In this document: positions 16,837 through 24,612 of the stretch, piece after piece
Numbering within the stretch: the stretch's first letter is position 1
Layout of the letters: the number at the start of each line of letters is the position of its first letter
Assembly: GCA_002336675.1 (NCBI GenBank)
Contig: DDEI01000078.1
Location: 459 to 28,348, forward strand
Direction of reading: 5' to 3'
DNA: 27,890 nt
Origin: Flavobacteriales bacterium UBA1958
GTDB lineage: Bacteria > Bacteroidota > Bacteroidia > Flavobacteriales_D > Sanyastnellaceae
Program-made: the position numbers and the translations under genes
The notes under the pieces: model-generated
Database searches by the model: none
Told to the model about the DNA's origin: nothing
Seen by the model: the letters and a program-made list of their open reading frames with translations, nothing else

Positions 16837-17628
16837 ATGAAGAATAATTGTTTTGTTTCATTGGTCTGTCTAATTTTCTCTGCTCTGTATTATGGTTGTG
16901 TTATTTCTGATGATTCGTCCTTTTCGGATGTTTCAGAGCAGTTGTCGGAGAGAGAGCAGTTGATGTACTCTAAAGACATCATGTTTTTTTCTCAAGATTT
17001 TCATTTGGCTTGTAGATATAAGGACCCTGTCGAACCTTATTTAGATACGTTGTCAAATTTGAGTTTAAATCGTTTGTCTGATGACTTAAATACTCAAGAT
17101 GATAAATTAGCTTTTTGGATTAATATTTATAATTCTTTGGTTCAGTCTAAAATTATTTTAGATCAAAAGTCGTTTGAAAATAAAGATGTTTTTTTTAAGT
17201 CAAAAGACTTAAAATTCGGAGGTACTAATATCAGCTTAGATGATATAGAACATGGTATCTTACGTGGAAAAGTCTTTGGTAATGATTTTGTTGATACATT
17301 TAAATTAGATAGTCTTGATAATAGAATACATTTTACTATGAATTGTGGCGCTCATTCATGTCCTGCAATAGCCTATTACAAACCTTCTGAAATCAATGAG
17401 CAATTACTTTTAGCTGAGAATGTTTTTACACTAGCTAATTCTAGCTATGATTCTGTTTCAAATGTTTTACTTACCAGTGAGCTTTTTAGCTGGTTTAGGG
17501 AAGATTTTAATGGAGAGAATGGAATTATCAATATCATGAAAATAAATGGGGTGGTTCCTGAACATGTTTATCCTGAAATTAAATACGAAGCATATAATTG
17601 GGGTTTAAAACCGATGAATTATAAATAA
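16837..17628 (+). CDS. DUF547 domain lipoprotein
   Basis: 263 residues. The N-terminus is hydrophobic and ends S-A-L-Y-Y-G-C21, an imperfect lipobox (tyrosine at -3) that could still be lipidated; the S-D-D just after it resembles the acidic export signal of surface lipoproteins in this phylum. The DUF547 core is clear: K-L-A-F-W-I-N-I-Y-N-S-L near 88, L-D-D-I-E-H-G-I-L-R near 138, I-H-F-T-M-N-C-G-A-H-S-C-P-A near 168, and a C-terminal S-W-F-x-x-D-F. The fold is thought to be papain/transglutaminase-like, and the Cys and His in N-C-G-A-H-S-C would be candidate active residues, but no substrate is known. It is transcribed away from mtaB and appears to be monocistronic. Confidence 0.85.
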   Translation: MKNNCFVSLVCLIFSALYYGCVISDDSSFSDVSEQLSEREQLMYSKDIMFFSQDFHLACRYKDPVEPYLDTLSNLSLNRLSDDLNTQDDKLAFWINIYNSLVQSKIILDQKSFENKDVFFKSKDLKFGGTNISLDDIEHGILRGKVFGNDFVDTFKLDSLDNRIHFTMNCGAHSCPAIAYYKPSEINEQLLLAENVFTLANSSYDSVSNVLLTSELFSWFREDFNGENGIINIMKINGVVPEHVYPEIKYEAYNWGLKPMNYK

Positions 17629-17983
17629 TTTATTTTGCGTTTGTTGACGCACATAACTTCTACTTTATGTTTAGGGAGCCAACAATAGAGGTCATTGTAT
17701 TTCCTTTGGGAACGGTTGAACTTATTGTGAGGCTTTTATAGACTCAAGTGGGAGTAGTTGCTGTTTGTATATCCAAGAGGAGTTATTGAGCTTGAAAGTG
17801 GTCCCGAGTTTAACAGAATCTCATCAGAAAATCGCATTGTGTTGCGCAACAAAGATTCTGCGCATAATTCTGATATTACAAATCAGTTAGGGAATACGCT
17901 GAAAAGTTTGTATTTAGTGATATAGATAAGTTTATGTTTATTAATTTTAGCCAATTATACAATACACCGAAAAAAACAAATCA
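17629..17983 (+). other. Intergenic stretch with coding-like fragments and a palindrome
   Basis: 355 bp. A 24-codon frame at 17667-17741 starts M-F-R-E-P-T-I-E-V-I-V. A second frame, in a different phase, is open for 55 codons at 17758-17925 and has a protein-like composition (V-Y-P-R-G-V-I-E-L-E-S-G-P-E-F-N). Together they look like a frameshifted remnant, but I recognise no family. A perfect 12-bp palindrome TGTTGCGCAACA lies at 17840-17851. No consensus promoter for the gene at 17984 was found. Confidence 0.3.
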
Positions 17984-20833
17984 ATGAAAAGAATTTTATT
18001 TTTTGCTACAATGATCTTATGGAGTGTAGGGTCCACAAATGGTCAGACATTTACAGATTCGAGTTCAGATTTACCCGAGGACTTAAACAGTGGAGGATGT
18101 GTCGCGGTTACAGATATGAATGGCGATGGCTTTGATGATATTTTGACGCTAGACGGAAGTTCAGACATAGTGATTTTCTATCAAAATTTAGATGGAGTGG
18201 CAGGTCTCACTTTAAAGACTTTTGGCTCTCTCAGCGATAATAATCAATGGGGTATGGCTGTAGCGGACATTAACAATGATGGACACAAGGATGTTTTTGC
18301 AGGAGGGAGTTATGATGGAGTTCATTACTGTCAGATTACTGATCCAGATAACCATGAGTTAATAGAATTAAACGAGCAAATGTATATGCAGTGTGTTAAC
18401 ATCGCTGACATAAACAACGATGGTTGGTTAGATGCATTTGGTTGTCATGATGATGCCGAATCTAATATTTGGAGTAATAACGGAAGCGGTTCTTTAGAGT
18501 TAGCAAACGACTTAATAGACATGGCGACAACGCCAGTCACAGACAACTCAGGCAATTATGGCAGTGTATGGTCCGATTATGATAACGATAATGATTTAGA
18601 TTTATTTATTGCTAAGTGTCGTCAGTTTGTAAACACGCCAACAGACCCTAGAAGAATAAATGCGGCATTCATAAATGATGGGTATAACAACTACTCTGAT
18701 GAAGCCTTAGAAAGAGGGCTTGTTGTTTATGAGCAGTCATGGACTGTTGATTTTGCAGACACAGATAATGACGGAGATTTTGATTGTTTGTTAACGAACC
18801 ACAGTACAAATATGATGTTACTAGAAAATGACGGAAAAGGATTTTTCACAGATATAAGTTCTGGTTCAGGAATAGATGTTGCCGGATTCTTTTTGCAAGC
18901 TAAAATGGTAGACTTTGATAATGATGGTTATGTAGATTTGATAACTTCGGGAGGAGCACCAGGATTTTATAGAAACAATGGAGATAATACCTTCACTGAT
19001 TTAAATATAGACATTATCCTTCCAGGTGATGACAACCTGCATTCTTTTGGATTGGGTGATTTAAATAGAGATGGATATTTAGATATCTACGCTAGTTATG
19101 GCAATACTTATGTCACTCCAGATTATGATCACGATGATAGGCTTTGGTTGAACGACGGAGGAGACAATAACTGGATCGGTTTTGATTTAGAAGGTTTGGA
19201 GAGTAATAAAGACGCAATTGGTGCCAAAGTTCAGATTTATGGAGATTTTGGCACACAGATAAGAGAGGTAAGATCTGGTGAGAGCTATGGAATTACTAAT
19301 TCTAATCAAGTTCATTTTGGTTTAGGTTCAAGTAGTACAGTAGATTATGCTGTTATTAAATGGCCTGCGGGAAATGTAACTGTCATTGAGGGTGCTCCGA
19401 TTGGAGAGTATCACTTTGTTGAGGAAACAAGTTGTGATGCTCCGGCAGTATTAGCTACGGCTAGTTCCACACTTATATGTCCTGGTGAAACCGCTATAGT
19501 TTCCGTGCCTTCTTCAGGAATTACTTTATGGAACAATGGAATGGTTTCCTTTCCAGCTGGAATGGCCTCCTCTTCTATAGAGATAACCACTACTGGAAAT
19601 TATTCTGCGGTGGTTTTAGATGCTAATGGATGTGCATCTCTGTCTAATACTGTTTGTATTGGTGAAGATGAAGAGATAATTCCAGTGATTACTTCTTTAG
19701 GAAATCTCGAAGTATGTGAAGGAGGCAGTGTAACCCTTTCCGCACCAGATGCAGAAAGCTTCGCTTGGAGTAATAATGCAGATACGCAGACCATAGAGGT
19801 GAGTGAGTCTGGTGCTTATTCAGTAATGTTAGGAACGTGTGGTGGAGAAATAGAGAGTAATACTATAGACGTAACTATTTATGCTGGTCCTGAGAGTGAT
19901 CCAGTTGCTGATGATGTATCGGTAGAGGAGGGGCAAATAGAATTAACGGCTACTGGAGGAGATTTAATATGGTTTGGTGATGAATCAGGTGAAAACCAAA
20001 TAGGATTAGGAAGTCCTATTAATATTGATGTAACTTCTAGTACTACTGTTTATGTAGCTAATCAAGAAATATATGGGAATGTAGCATCTGAAAATGGGGG
20101 GAAAGAGACTTTTTCAGAGCCGGGACAGCACCATGGGAATAGTAATAATGGATTAGTTTTTACTGCAAATGAAGATATTATTATTGATGATGTTAAAGTT
20201 TATGCAGACGGCAGCGGAAGCAGAACCATCGTATTATACAACAGTTCATTTGAAGTATTAGAGTCTCAGGATTTTGATATTCCAGATGGAGAGTCTGTAG
20301 TAGAATTAGACTTCTTTGTACCTGCTGGTGAAGAATATATTTTAATCACCGAAGCCGATAGTGATCCCCAATTATGGCGAGATGCTGCAGGTTCAGGGGT
20401 TAATTACCCTTATGAATTAGGAGATTTAGGATCTATTACGGGAACTACAATAAATGGGTCTAATGAGTTTACATATTACTACTTCTTCTATGATTGGAAC
20501 GTTTCTGCAGTACCTACCATTTGCTACTCAGATTTAGTGCCCGTGGTAATTACGATTGCAGGAATAGAAGATTTCGAGGCTATCTCTTCATTTTCTATCT
20601 ATCCTAATCCAGCTACTACTGAAATAAGATATGAGTACAATGCTGTAAATGCTGGAACTATGCTCATCTCACTTACAGATGCTAATGGCAGATCAGTATA
20701 TAAAGATTACATAGAGAGTCAAGTTGGTTCTCATCAAGGTGTAATCAGCTTAACTGATTTTTCTCCAGGTATGTATACGTTTACCCTAGTAGAAAATGGT
20801 AAAATAGCTTCAGAAAAGATTATTATAGAATAA
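17984..20833 (+). CDS. Secreted FG-GAP/VCBS propeller protein with ASPIC/UnbV domain and type A T9SS tail
   Basis: 949 residues. The signal peptide (M-K-R-I-L-F-F-A-T-M then ...T-N-G-Q) is followed by about seven FG-GAP repeats over ~35-400, each with a calcium-loop D-x-[DN]-x-D motif: D-M-N-G-D-G, D-I-N-N-D-G twice, D-Y-D-N-D-N, D-T-D-N-D-G, D-F-D-N-D-G, D-L-N-R-D-G. These build an integrin-like beta-propeller. An ASPIC/UnbV segment follows at ~405-470 (E-V-R-S-G-E-S-Y-G, H-F-G-L-G). Two Ig-like cysteine-bearing modules (~475-640) and a beta-sandwich-like region (~690-850) come next. The end (F-S-I-Y-P-N-P-A-T-T-E then S-P-G-M-Y-T-F) is the type A sorting domain cleaved on T9SS export. It acts outside the cell, probably in binding glycans, proteins or surfaces; no enzymatic domain is visible. 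Confidence 0.92.
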   Translation: MKRILFFATMILWSVGSTNGQTFTDSSSDLPEDLNSGGCVAVTDMNGDGFDDILTLDGSSDIVIFYQNLDGVAGLTLKTFGSLSDNNQWGMAVADINNDGHKDVFAGGSYDGVHYCQITDPDNHELIELNEQMYMQCVNIADINNDGWLDAFGCHDDAESNIWSNNGSGSLELANDLIDMATTPVTDNSGNYGSVWSDYDNDNDLDLFIAKCRQFVNTPTDPRRINAAFINDGYNNYSDEALERGLVVYEQSWTVDFADTDNDGDFDCLLTNHSTNMMLLENDGKGFFTDISSGSGIDVAGFFLQAKMVDFDNDGYVDLITSGGAPGFYRNNGDNTFTDLNIDIILPGDDNLHSFGLGDLNRDGYLDIYASYGNTYVTPDYDHDDRLWLNDGGDNNWIGFDLEGLESNKDAIGAKVQIYGDFGTQIREVRSGESYGITNSNQVHFGLGSSSTVDYAVIKWPAGNVTVIEGAPIGEYHFVEETSCDAPAVLATASSTLICPGETAIVSVPSSGITLWNNGMVSFPAGMASSSIEITTTGNYSAVVLDANGCASLSNTVCIGEDEEIIPVITSLGNLEVCEGGSVTLSAPDAESFAWSNNADTQTIEVSESGAYSVMLGTCGGEIESNTIDVTIYAGPESDPVADDVSVEEGQIELTATGGDLIWFGDESGENQIGLGSPINIDVTSSTTVYVANQEIYGNVASENGGKETFSEPGQHHGNSNNGLVFTANEDIIIDDVKVYADGSGSRTIVLYNSSFEVLESQDFDIPDGESVVELDFFVPAGEEYILITEADSDPQLWRDAAGSGVNYPYELGDLGSITGTTINGSNEFTYYYFFYDWNVSAVPTICYSDLVPVVITIAGIEDFEAISSFSIYPNPATTEIRYEYNAVNAGTMLISLTDANGRSVYKDYIESQVGSHQGVISLTDFSPGMYTFTLVENGKIASEKIIIE

Positions 20834-20850
20834 TAGAATTATTAGAAAAT

Positions 20851-20887
20851 AAAAAGCCCCGGTTCCTAAATGGAATCGGGGCTTTTT
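20851..20887. terminator. Bidirectional terminator shared by two convergent genes
   Basis: Arms 20851-20866 and 20872-20887 (cores AGCCCCGGTTCC and GGAATCGGGGCT) pair with one wobble around TAAAT. There is a T-run on the right and an A-run on the left, so it works in both directions. It sits 18 bp past the FG-GAP gene and 15 bp past the J-domain gene. Confidence 0.9.
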
Positions 20888-20901
20888 TATAAGATGATTT
20901 T

Positions 20902-21381
20902 TTATTTAACTACTTCACTGTCTCTTTTAGATTTACGGTACAGGTGAGAATTGAAAATATTCCTCTTAGCGAATCTAAATATTTTATCAGAGTTTACCAT
21001 TTTACCATATAATTTAGAAGATACACCGAAGTACTCGTATGTAGTCCCATCTAAGAAAGTAACTTCTAATACCTGTCTTTTATGCTGAAAGTCTGAAATT
21101 CCAGAAGTAGCTAATGTTTTTGTGTACTCTTCTAGATTGGCTTCTTTAGTTTCTGGAGCTATACTAACAAGAAAATGATAGCCATCGATTATTTCCGTGC
21201 TTTTCACCTCAGCTTCTGCCGCCTTAGGATCATCTTGAGAGAATTTATCAGGATGCCATTCTTTTACAAGTGAGCGATAACTCTTTTTTAACTCCTTTAA
21301 ATCGATTTCATTTTCTATTTGAAAAAGTTTCTTGTAATCATTAATTCGTTTCACTGCAGGCTGTTTTAAAATTGAGCGCAC
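20902..21381 (-). CDS. J-domain protein with C-terminal KTSC domain
   Basis: 159 residues from the GTG at 21381. The N-terminal ~75 residues form a J domain: helix II L-K-K-S-Y-R-S-L-V-K-E-W then H43-P44-D45, the motif that stimulates Hsp70 ATPase. Residues ~95-150 match the KTSC fold seen as a stand-alone module elsewhere (V-L-E-V-T-F-L-D-G-T-T-Y-E-Y-F-G-V, then an aromatic-rich I-F-N-S-H-L-Y-R). KTSC has no firm function; nucleic-acid binding has been suggested. The protein probably recruits DnaK to a specific client or site. The start is doubtful: a TACTTTTG box overlaps the GTG at 21381, so the working start may be the in-frame GTG at 21354 (residue 10), which keeps the whole J domain. 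It is last in a minus-strand series after the 126-residue unknown. Confidence 0.8.
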   Translation of the reverse strand: MRSILKQPAVKRINDYKKLFQIENEIDLKELKKSYRSLVKEWHPDKFSQDDPKAAEAEVKSTEIIDGYHFLVSIAPETKEANLEEYTKTLATSGISDFQHKRQVLEVTFLDGTTYEYFGVSSKLYGKMVNSDKIFRFAKRNIFNSHLYRKSKRDSEVVK

Positions 21382-21388
21382 AAAAGTA
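21381..21388 (-). promoter_or_regulatory. Candidate -7 box for the J-domain gene
   Basis: TACTTTTG on the minus strand (21388-21381) matches TAnnTTTG, but no TTG lies 17-21 bp upstream. Its last G is the first base of the GTG at 21381, so a transcript made from it would begin inside that reading frame and would favour the GTG at 21354. Confidence 0.35.
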
Positions 21389-21420
21389 CTCTAATTAATT
21401 AATAGCACAGTAAGAAATAA

Positions 21421-21801
21421 TTACCAAGTCCCCCCTGGAGCGAAAAGGAAGTCTATTGGCGTGTCCACATCGTAGAGAATTTTATATCCTTTAGTCTCTC
21501 TTTCTGTATAAGGGACTAGCATTTCACTAATAGATTTAAATCCCTCTAGGGTCATGCAACAGAAAAATTTATGGTTATCTAAGGTCTGAATTCCTATATC
21601 TTCATCATTAATATGGAGAGAAAGTTCACAGTTTCTGCTCTCTACAAAGGAAAGTTTAGAGACATTAAATGCTTTTTTTTCCTGAATAACTATGAAGTCT
21701 AGAGCAGCCTTAAATGCTATGGCCTCTGCCATATTAGAATTATAAAGGCGAACTACACTTTCACCGAATTCATTTACGTTCTCTAAAAAATCTAAAGTCA
21801 T
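21421..21801 (-). CDS. Protein of unknown function, 126 residues
   Basis: I start it at the ATG at 21801; the frame could extend seven codons to a TTG at 21822. It is soluble, with no signal peptide or membrane segment. It opens T-L-D-F-L-E-N-V-N-E-F-G-E-S-V-V-R-L-Y and ends D-V-D-T-P-I-D-F-L-F-A-P-G-G-T-W, both patterns that look strongly constrained; the middle is mixed helix and strand with a C-C pair. I believe close relatives exist as hypothetical proteins in other Flavobacteriales but cannot name a family. It starts 35 bp after the DUF6268-like gene and is followed by the J-domain gene on the same strand, so coexpression is likely. Confidence 0.75.
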   Translation of the reverse strand: MTLDFLENVNEFGESVVRLYNSNMAEAIAFKAALDFIVIQEKKAFNVSKLSFVESRNCELSLHINDEDIGIQTLDNHKFFCCMTLEGFKSISEMLVPYTERETKGYKILYDVDTPIDFLFAPGGTW

Positions 21802-21836
21802 GCTTGTTTTTCTGGATGTCAAAAGTCATTAAAAAA

Positions 21837-22739
21837 TTAAAGAGGAAGCCTATAAATCAGTCTTAATTCTAAGGACAGACCATTTTCTAATAGAGGATCG
21901 GTTTTAGCTCTATCATCTCCTATTGATGCAGCACTAATTTTCAAGTCCATTTTTTCATCAGCACTATAAATGGCATATTTTCTAAGTATAGAATGGCCAA
22001 CTTTAAAGTGAACCCAAATGTGTTTAGCACATTCTAGCTCGGTGAATAACCAAATATTATTGTCAGCTTTATCCAAATAAACATTGTTTAACGGGTCTTC
22101 TGGCTTTATAGAGTATGATGCGTTCAAGCCTTCATACTTAAGTCCTAACCTTAACTTATCTTTTGGTTTATAGACGAGTTCAATGTTCACAGGAGCTACT
22201 AAAGTCAACATCCATTTAGGAGAAGGAGTCCATTTAAATCCAAAAAGAGGGACGAACATAGGACCGAAAAATTCAGCGTTATAGTAAACTCCATACTTCC
22301 ACTCAAAGTGTTCCGTTTTTTTGGTAGTCCCTAACGCCAGCCAAGCCTGCTGCAGATTATCTAAAGTTAGTTTGTTCTCATAACTATTTAGTCGAGACAA
22401 GCCTATAAAGAGCATTTTCGATTTTTCATTCCATTTATGCTCCCAGCCTAACTGAAGCATAGACGAGTAATAATTCAGTCCGTTTTTAGTAGAGAAAGAC
22501 TCAGAATCTGTGATCGAATTCATCTGGTATCCTAGACCTATAATTAAAACATTAGAATCGTTCAGTACTAGTGGGAACTTAGCGTCTGTAGAAAAAGTGT
22601 TTAAGTGGCGTTGCAACGCTGAATTCTCGATCGTATTAAACGGTGAGCTTCTCCAGTAAATGTTCATTAAGTCCAAAGAGTTTTGGCCAGATGTCCAAAG
22701 AGCAGAAAAGAATGTTAATATAAAGAGTAAAAATTTCAC
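21837..22739 (-). CDS. DUF6268-like outer-membrane beta-barrel protein
   Basis: 300 residues. The signal peptide (M-K-F-L-L-F-I-L-T-F-F ... S-G-Q) is followed by alternating hydrophobic strands with aromatic girdles (L-G-W-E-H-K-W, F-G-F-K-W-T-P-S-P-K-W-M-L, I-W-V-H-F-K-V-G-H) and a final strand L-S-L-E-L-R-L-I-Y-R-L-P-L, as expected of an outer-membrane barrel. The P-L-F-G-F-K-W-T-P-S and Y-S-I-x-P-E-D-P-L features resemble the DUF6268 family of Bacteroidota barrels, which has no known transport role. It is divergent from the ABC-F gene with 64 bp between, and is first in a minus-strand series of three. Confidence 0.7.
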   Translation of the reverse strand: MKFLLFILTFFSALWTSGQNSLDLMNIYWRSSPFNTIENSALQRHLNTFSTDAKFPLVLNDSNVLIIGLGYQMNSITDSESFSTKNGLNYYSSMLQLGWEHKWNEKSKMLFIGLSRLNSYENKLTLDNLQQAWLALGTTKKTEHFEWKYGVYYNAEFFGPMFVPLFGFKWTPSPKWMLTLVAPVNIELVYKPKDKLRLGLKYEGLNASYSIKPEDPLNNVYLDKADNNIWLFTELECAKHIWVHFKVGHSILRKYAIYSADEKMDLKISAASIGDDRAKTDPLLENGLSLELRLIYRLPL

Positions 22740-22776
22740 ATCTGAAATATACAGAAATTTGGCCTGTTCATTTTCA

Positions 22777-22784
22777 TAGCTTTG
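22777..22784 (+). promoter_or_regulatory. Candidate -7 box for the ABC-F gene
   Basis: TAGCTTTG at 22777-22784 matches TAnnTTTG. The nearest TTTG upstream is only 15 bp away, shorter than the usual 19. The start site would be near 22791, 13 bases before the ATG. Confidence 0.45.
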
Positions 22785-22803
22785 TCAACTTAAATTTTCC
22801 GAC

Positions 22804-24438
22804 ATGATTTCAGTAGATGCCTTAGCGGTAGAATTTAGTGGTCAACCATTATTTAGTGATGTAACGTTCTCTATCAATGAGAATGATAAGATAGCATTGA
22901 TGGGAAAAAATGGAGCAGGAAAATCCACTTTGATGAAGATCTTAGCAGGTGTTCAATCTGCTAATAGAGGAAATGTAAGAGCCCCTAAAGACGCCGTTAT
23001 AGCATACCTTCCGCAGCACCTATTTACTGAAGATGATTGCACAGTATTCGAGGAGGCTTCTAAGGCGTTCGATTTAGTGTTTAACATGAAAGCTGACATG
23101 GATCGGTTAAATAAAGAATTGGAAACAAGAACAGATTATGAGTCTGAGGGGTATATGAAAATCATAGAGAAAGCTTCTGATTTAGGAGAGCAGTTTTATT
23201 CGATAGAAGAGATTAATTACGATGCTGAAGTAGAAAAAGCTTTACAGGGTTTAGGATTTAAAAGAGAAGATTTTCACAGGCAGACTAGTGAGTTTAGTGG
23301 GGGGTGGAGAATGAGAATAGAACTGGTAAAAATCCTTCTTAAAAAACCAGATTTAATTTTACTGGATGAACCTACGAATCACGTGGATATAGAATCTGTG
23401 ATCTGGCTAGAAGATTTTCTGATTAATAAAGCTAAAGCAGTGGTAGTTATTTCTCACGATAAGGCCTTTATAGACAACGTTACCAATAGAACCATAGAGG
23501 TAACCATGGGGAGGATATATGACTACAAGGCTAATTACAGTCATTATCTCACACTCAGAGCAGATAGAAGAGCTCATCAATTGAAGGCATACCAAGAGCA
23601 GCAGAAAATCATAGCCGATAATATGGTTTTTATAGAGCGATTTAAAGGGACTTATTCGAAAACTAACCAGGTTTCCTCAAGAGAACGTATGCTAGAGAAG
23701 CTGGTTCCTATAGAAATAGATGAGGTAGATAACTCTTCATTGAAATTACGTTTCCCAGCATCTCAGCGTTCAGGAGATTTCCCTGTAAAAGTGAGTGAAA
23801 TGTCTAAGTCATATGGAGAGCTTACCGTGTTTAGTGATGCGAATATGTCGATAGCTAGAGGAGAGAAGGTTTCCTTTGTAGGAAGAAACGGAGAAGGAAA
23901 ATCGACTATGATTAAAGCTTTAATGGGAGAAATAGAATTCGAGGGAGTTTGTGAATTAGGACATAACGCTAAAGTTGGATATTTCGCTCAGAATCAAGCT
24001 TCACTTTTAGATCCAGAGTTAACTGTTTTTCAAACAGTAGATCAGGCAGCTAAAGGAGATGCCAGAACTCAGATTAAGAGTATTCTGGGTAGATTTATGT
24101 TTAGCGGAGACGATGTAGAAAAGAAAGTAAGCGTTCTGTCTGGAGGTGAGAAAACCAGGTTAGCCATGGTCAAACTTTTATTAGAACCAGTGAATGTGTT
24201 AATCCTAGATGAGCCGACGAATCACTTAGATATTAAATCTAAAGATGTGCTAAAAGAAGCGTTAACCAATTTTGATGGAACGTTAATTCTAGTTTCTCAT
24301 GATAGAGACTTTTTAATGGGCTTATCTCAAAAAGTTTTTGAATTCAAGGATAAACGGGTAATAGAACATTTCGAAACTATAGATGATTTCTTAGAGAGAA
24401 ATAAAATAGAAAGTCTGAAAGAGATAGATTTACTTTAA
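22804..24438 (+). CDS. ABC-F family ATPase (ribosome-associated)
   Basis: 544 residues with two ABC cassettes and no membrane segments. Cassette 1: Walker A G-K-N-G-A-G-K-S-T at 34-42, signature F-S-G-G-W, Walker B L-I-L-L-D-E-P-T-N-H. Cassette 2: G-R-N-G-E-G-K-S-T, L-S-G-G-E, V-L-I-L-D-E-P-T-N-H. The ~80-residue helical linker between them, rich in Lys, Arg and Gln, is the part that reaches the ribosomal P-site tRNA in this family. ABC-F proteins bind the ribosomal E site and relieve stalled or aberrant translation; a few confer antibiotic protection. The short linker and the lack of a C-terminal coiled coil fit a housekeeping member of the YbiT/EttA type rather than Uup, but the subfamily needs a tree. 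Confidence 0.92.
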   Translation: MISVDALAVEFSGQPLFSDVTFSINENDKIALMGKNGAGKSTLMKILAGVQSANRGNVRAPKDAVIAYLPQHLFTEDDCTVFEEASKAFDLVFNMKADMDRLNKELETRTDYESEGYMKIIEKASDLGEQFYSIEEINYDAEVEKALQGLGFKREDFHRQTSEFSGGWRMRIELVKILLKKPDLILLDEPTNHVDIESVIWLEDFLINKAKAVVVISHDKAFIDNVTNRTIEVTMGRIYDYKANYSHYLTLRADRRAHQLKAYQEQQKIIADNMVFIERFKGTYSKTNQVSSRERMLEKLVPIEIDEVDNSSLKLRFPASQRSGDFPVKVSEMSKSYGELTVFSDANMSIARGEKVSFVGRNGEGKSTMIKALMGEIEFEGVCELGHNAKVGYFAQNQASLLDPELTVFQTVDQAAKGDARTQIKSILGRFMFSGDDVEKKVSVLSGGEKTRLAMVKLLLEPVNVLILDEPTNHLDIKSKDVLKEALTNFDGTLILVSHDRDFLMGLSQKVFEFKDKRVIEHFETIDDFLERNKIESLKEIDLL

Positions 24439-24488
24439 AGAGTGGTGAGCAATTTAGTGTTCGGCCAGAATGTATATGAAAGTCAAAC

Positions 24489-24542
24489 TTCAACAGGAAA
24501 AAAACTTGTTTGTTGAAAGAAGGGGGTGTAACCCTCGCTTTT
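24489..24542 (+). terminator. Probable transcript-end hairpins after the ABC-F gene
   Basis: TTCAACA (24489-24495) and TGTTGAA (24511-24517) form a 7-bp inverted repeat. A second hairpin with stem GGGGGT / ACCCTC and loop GTA (24522-24536) leads into GCTTTTA. The T-run is short, so termination is plausible but not certain. The rest of the 174-bp convergent gap shows nothing. Confidence 0.4.
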
Positions 24543-24612
24543 AATTATATCCTGTGTTCTGCAATACACGATTCACATTTATATTCTTCTCTTAATTAAA
24601 TACATCAGAGGA

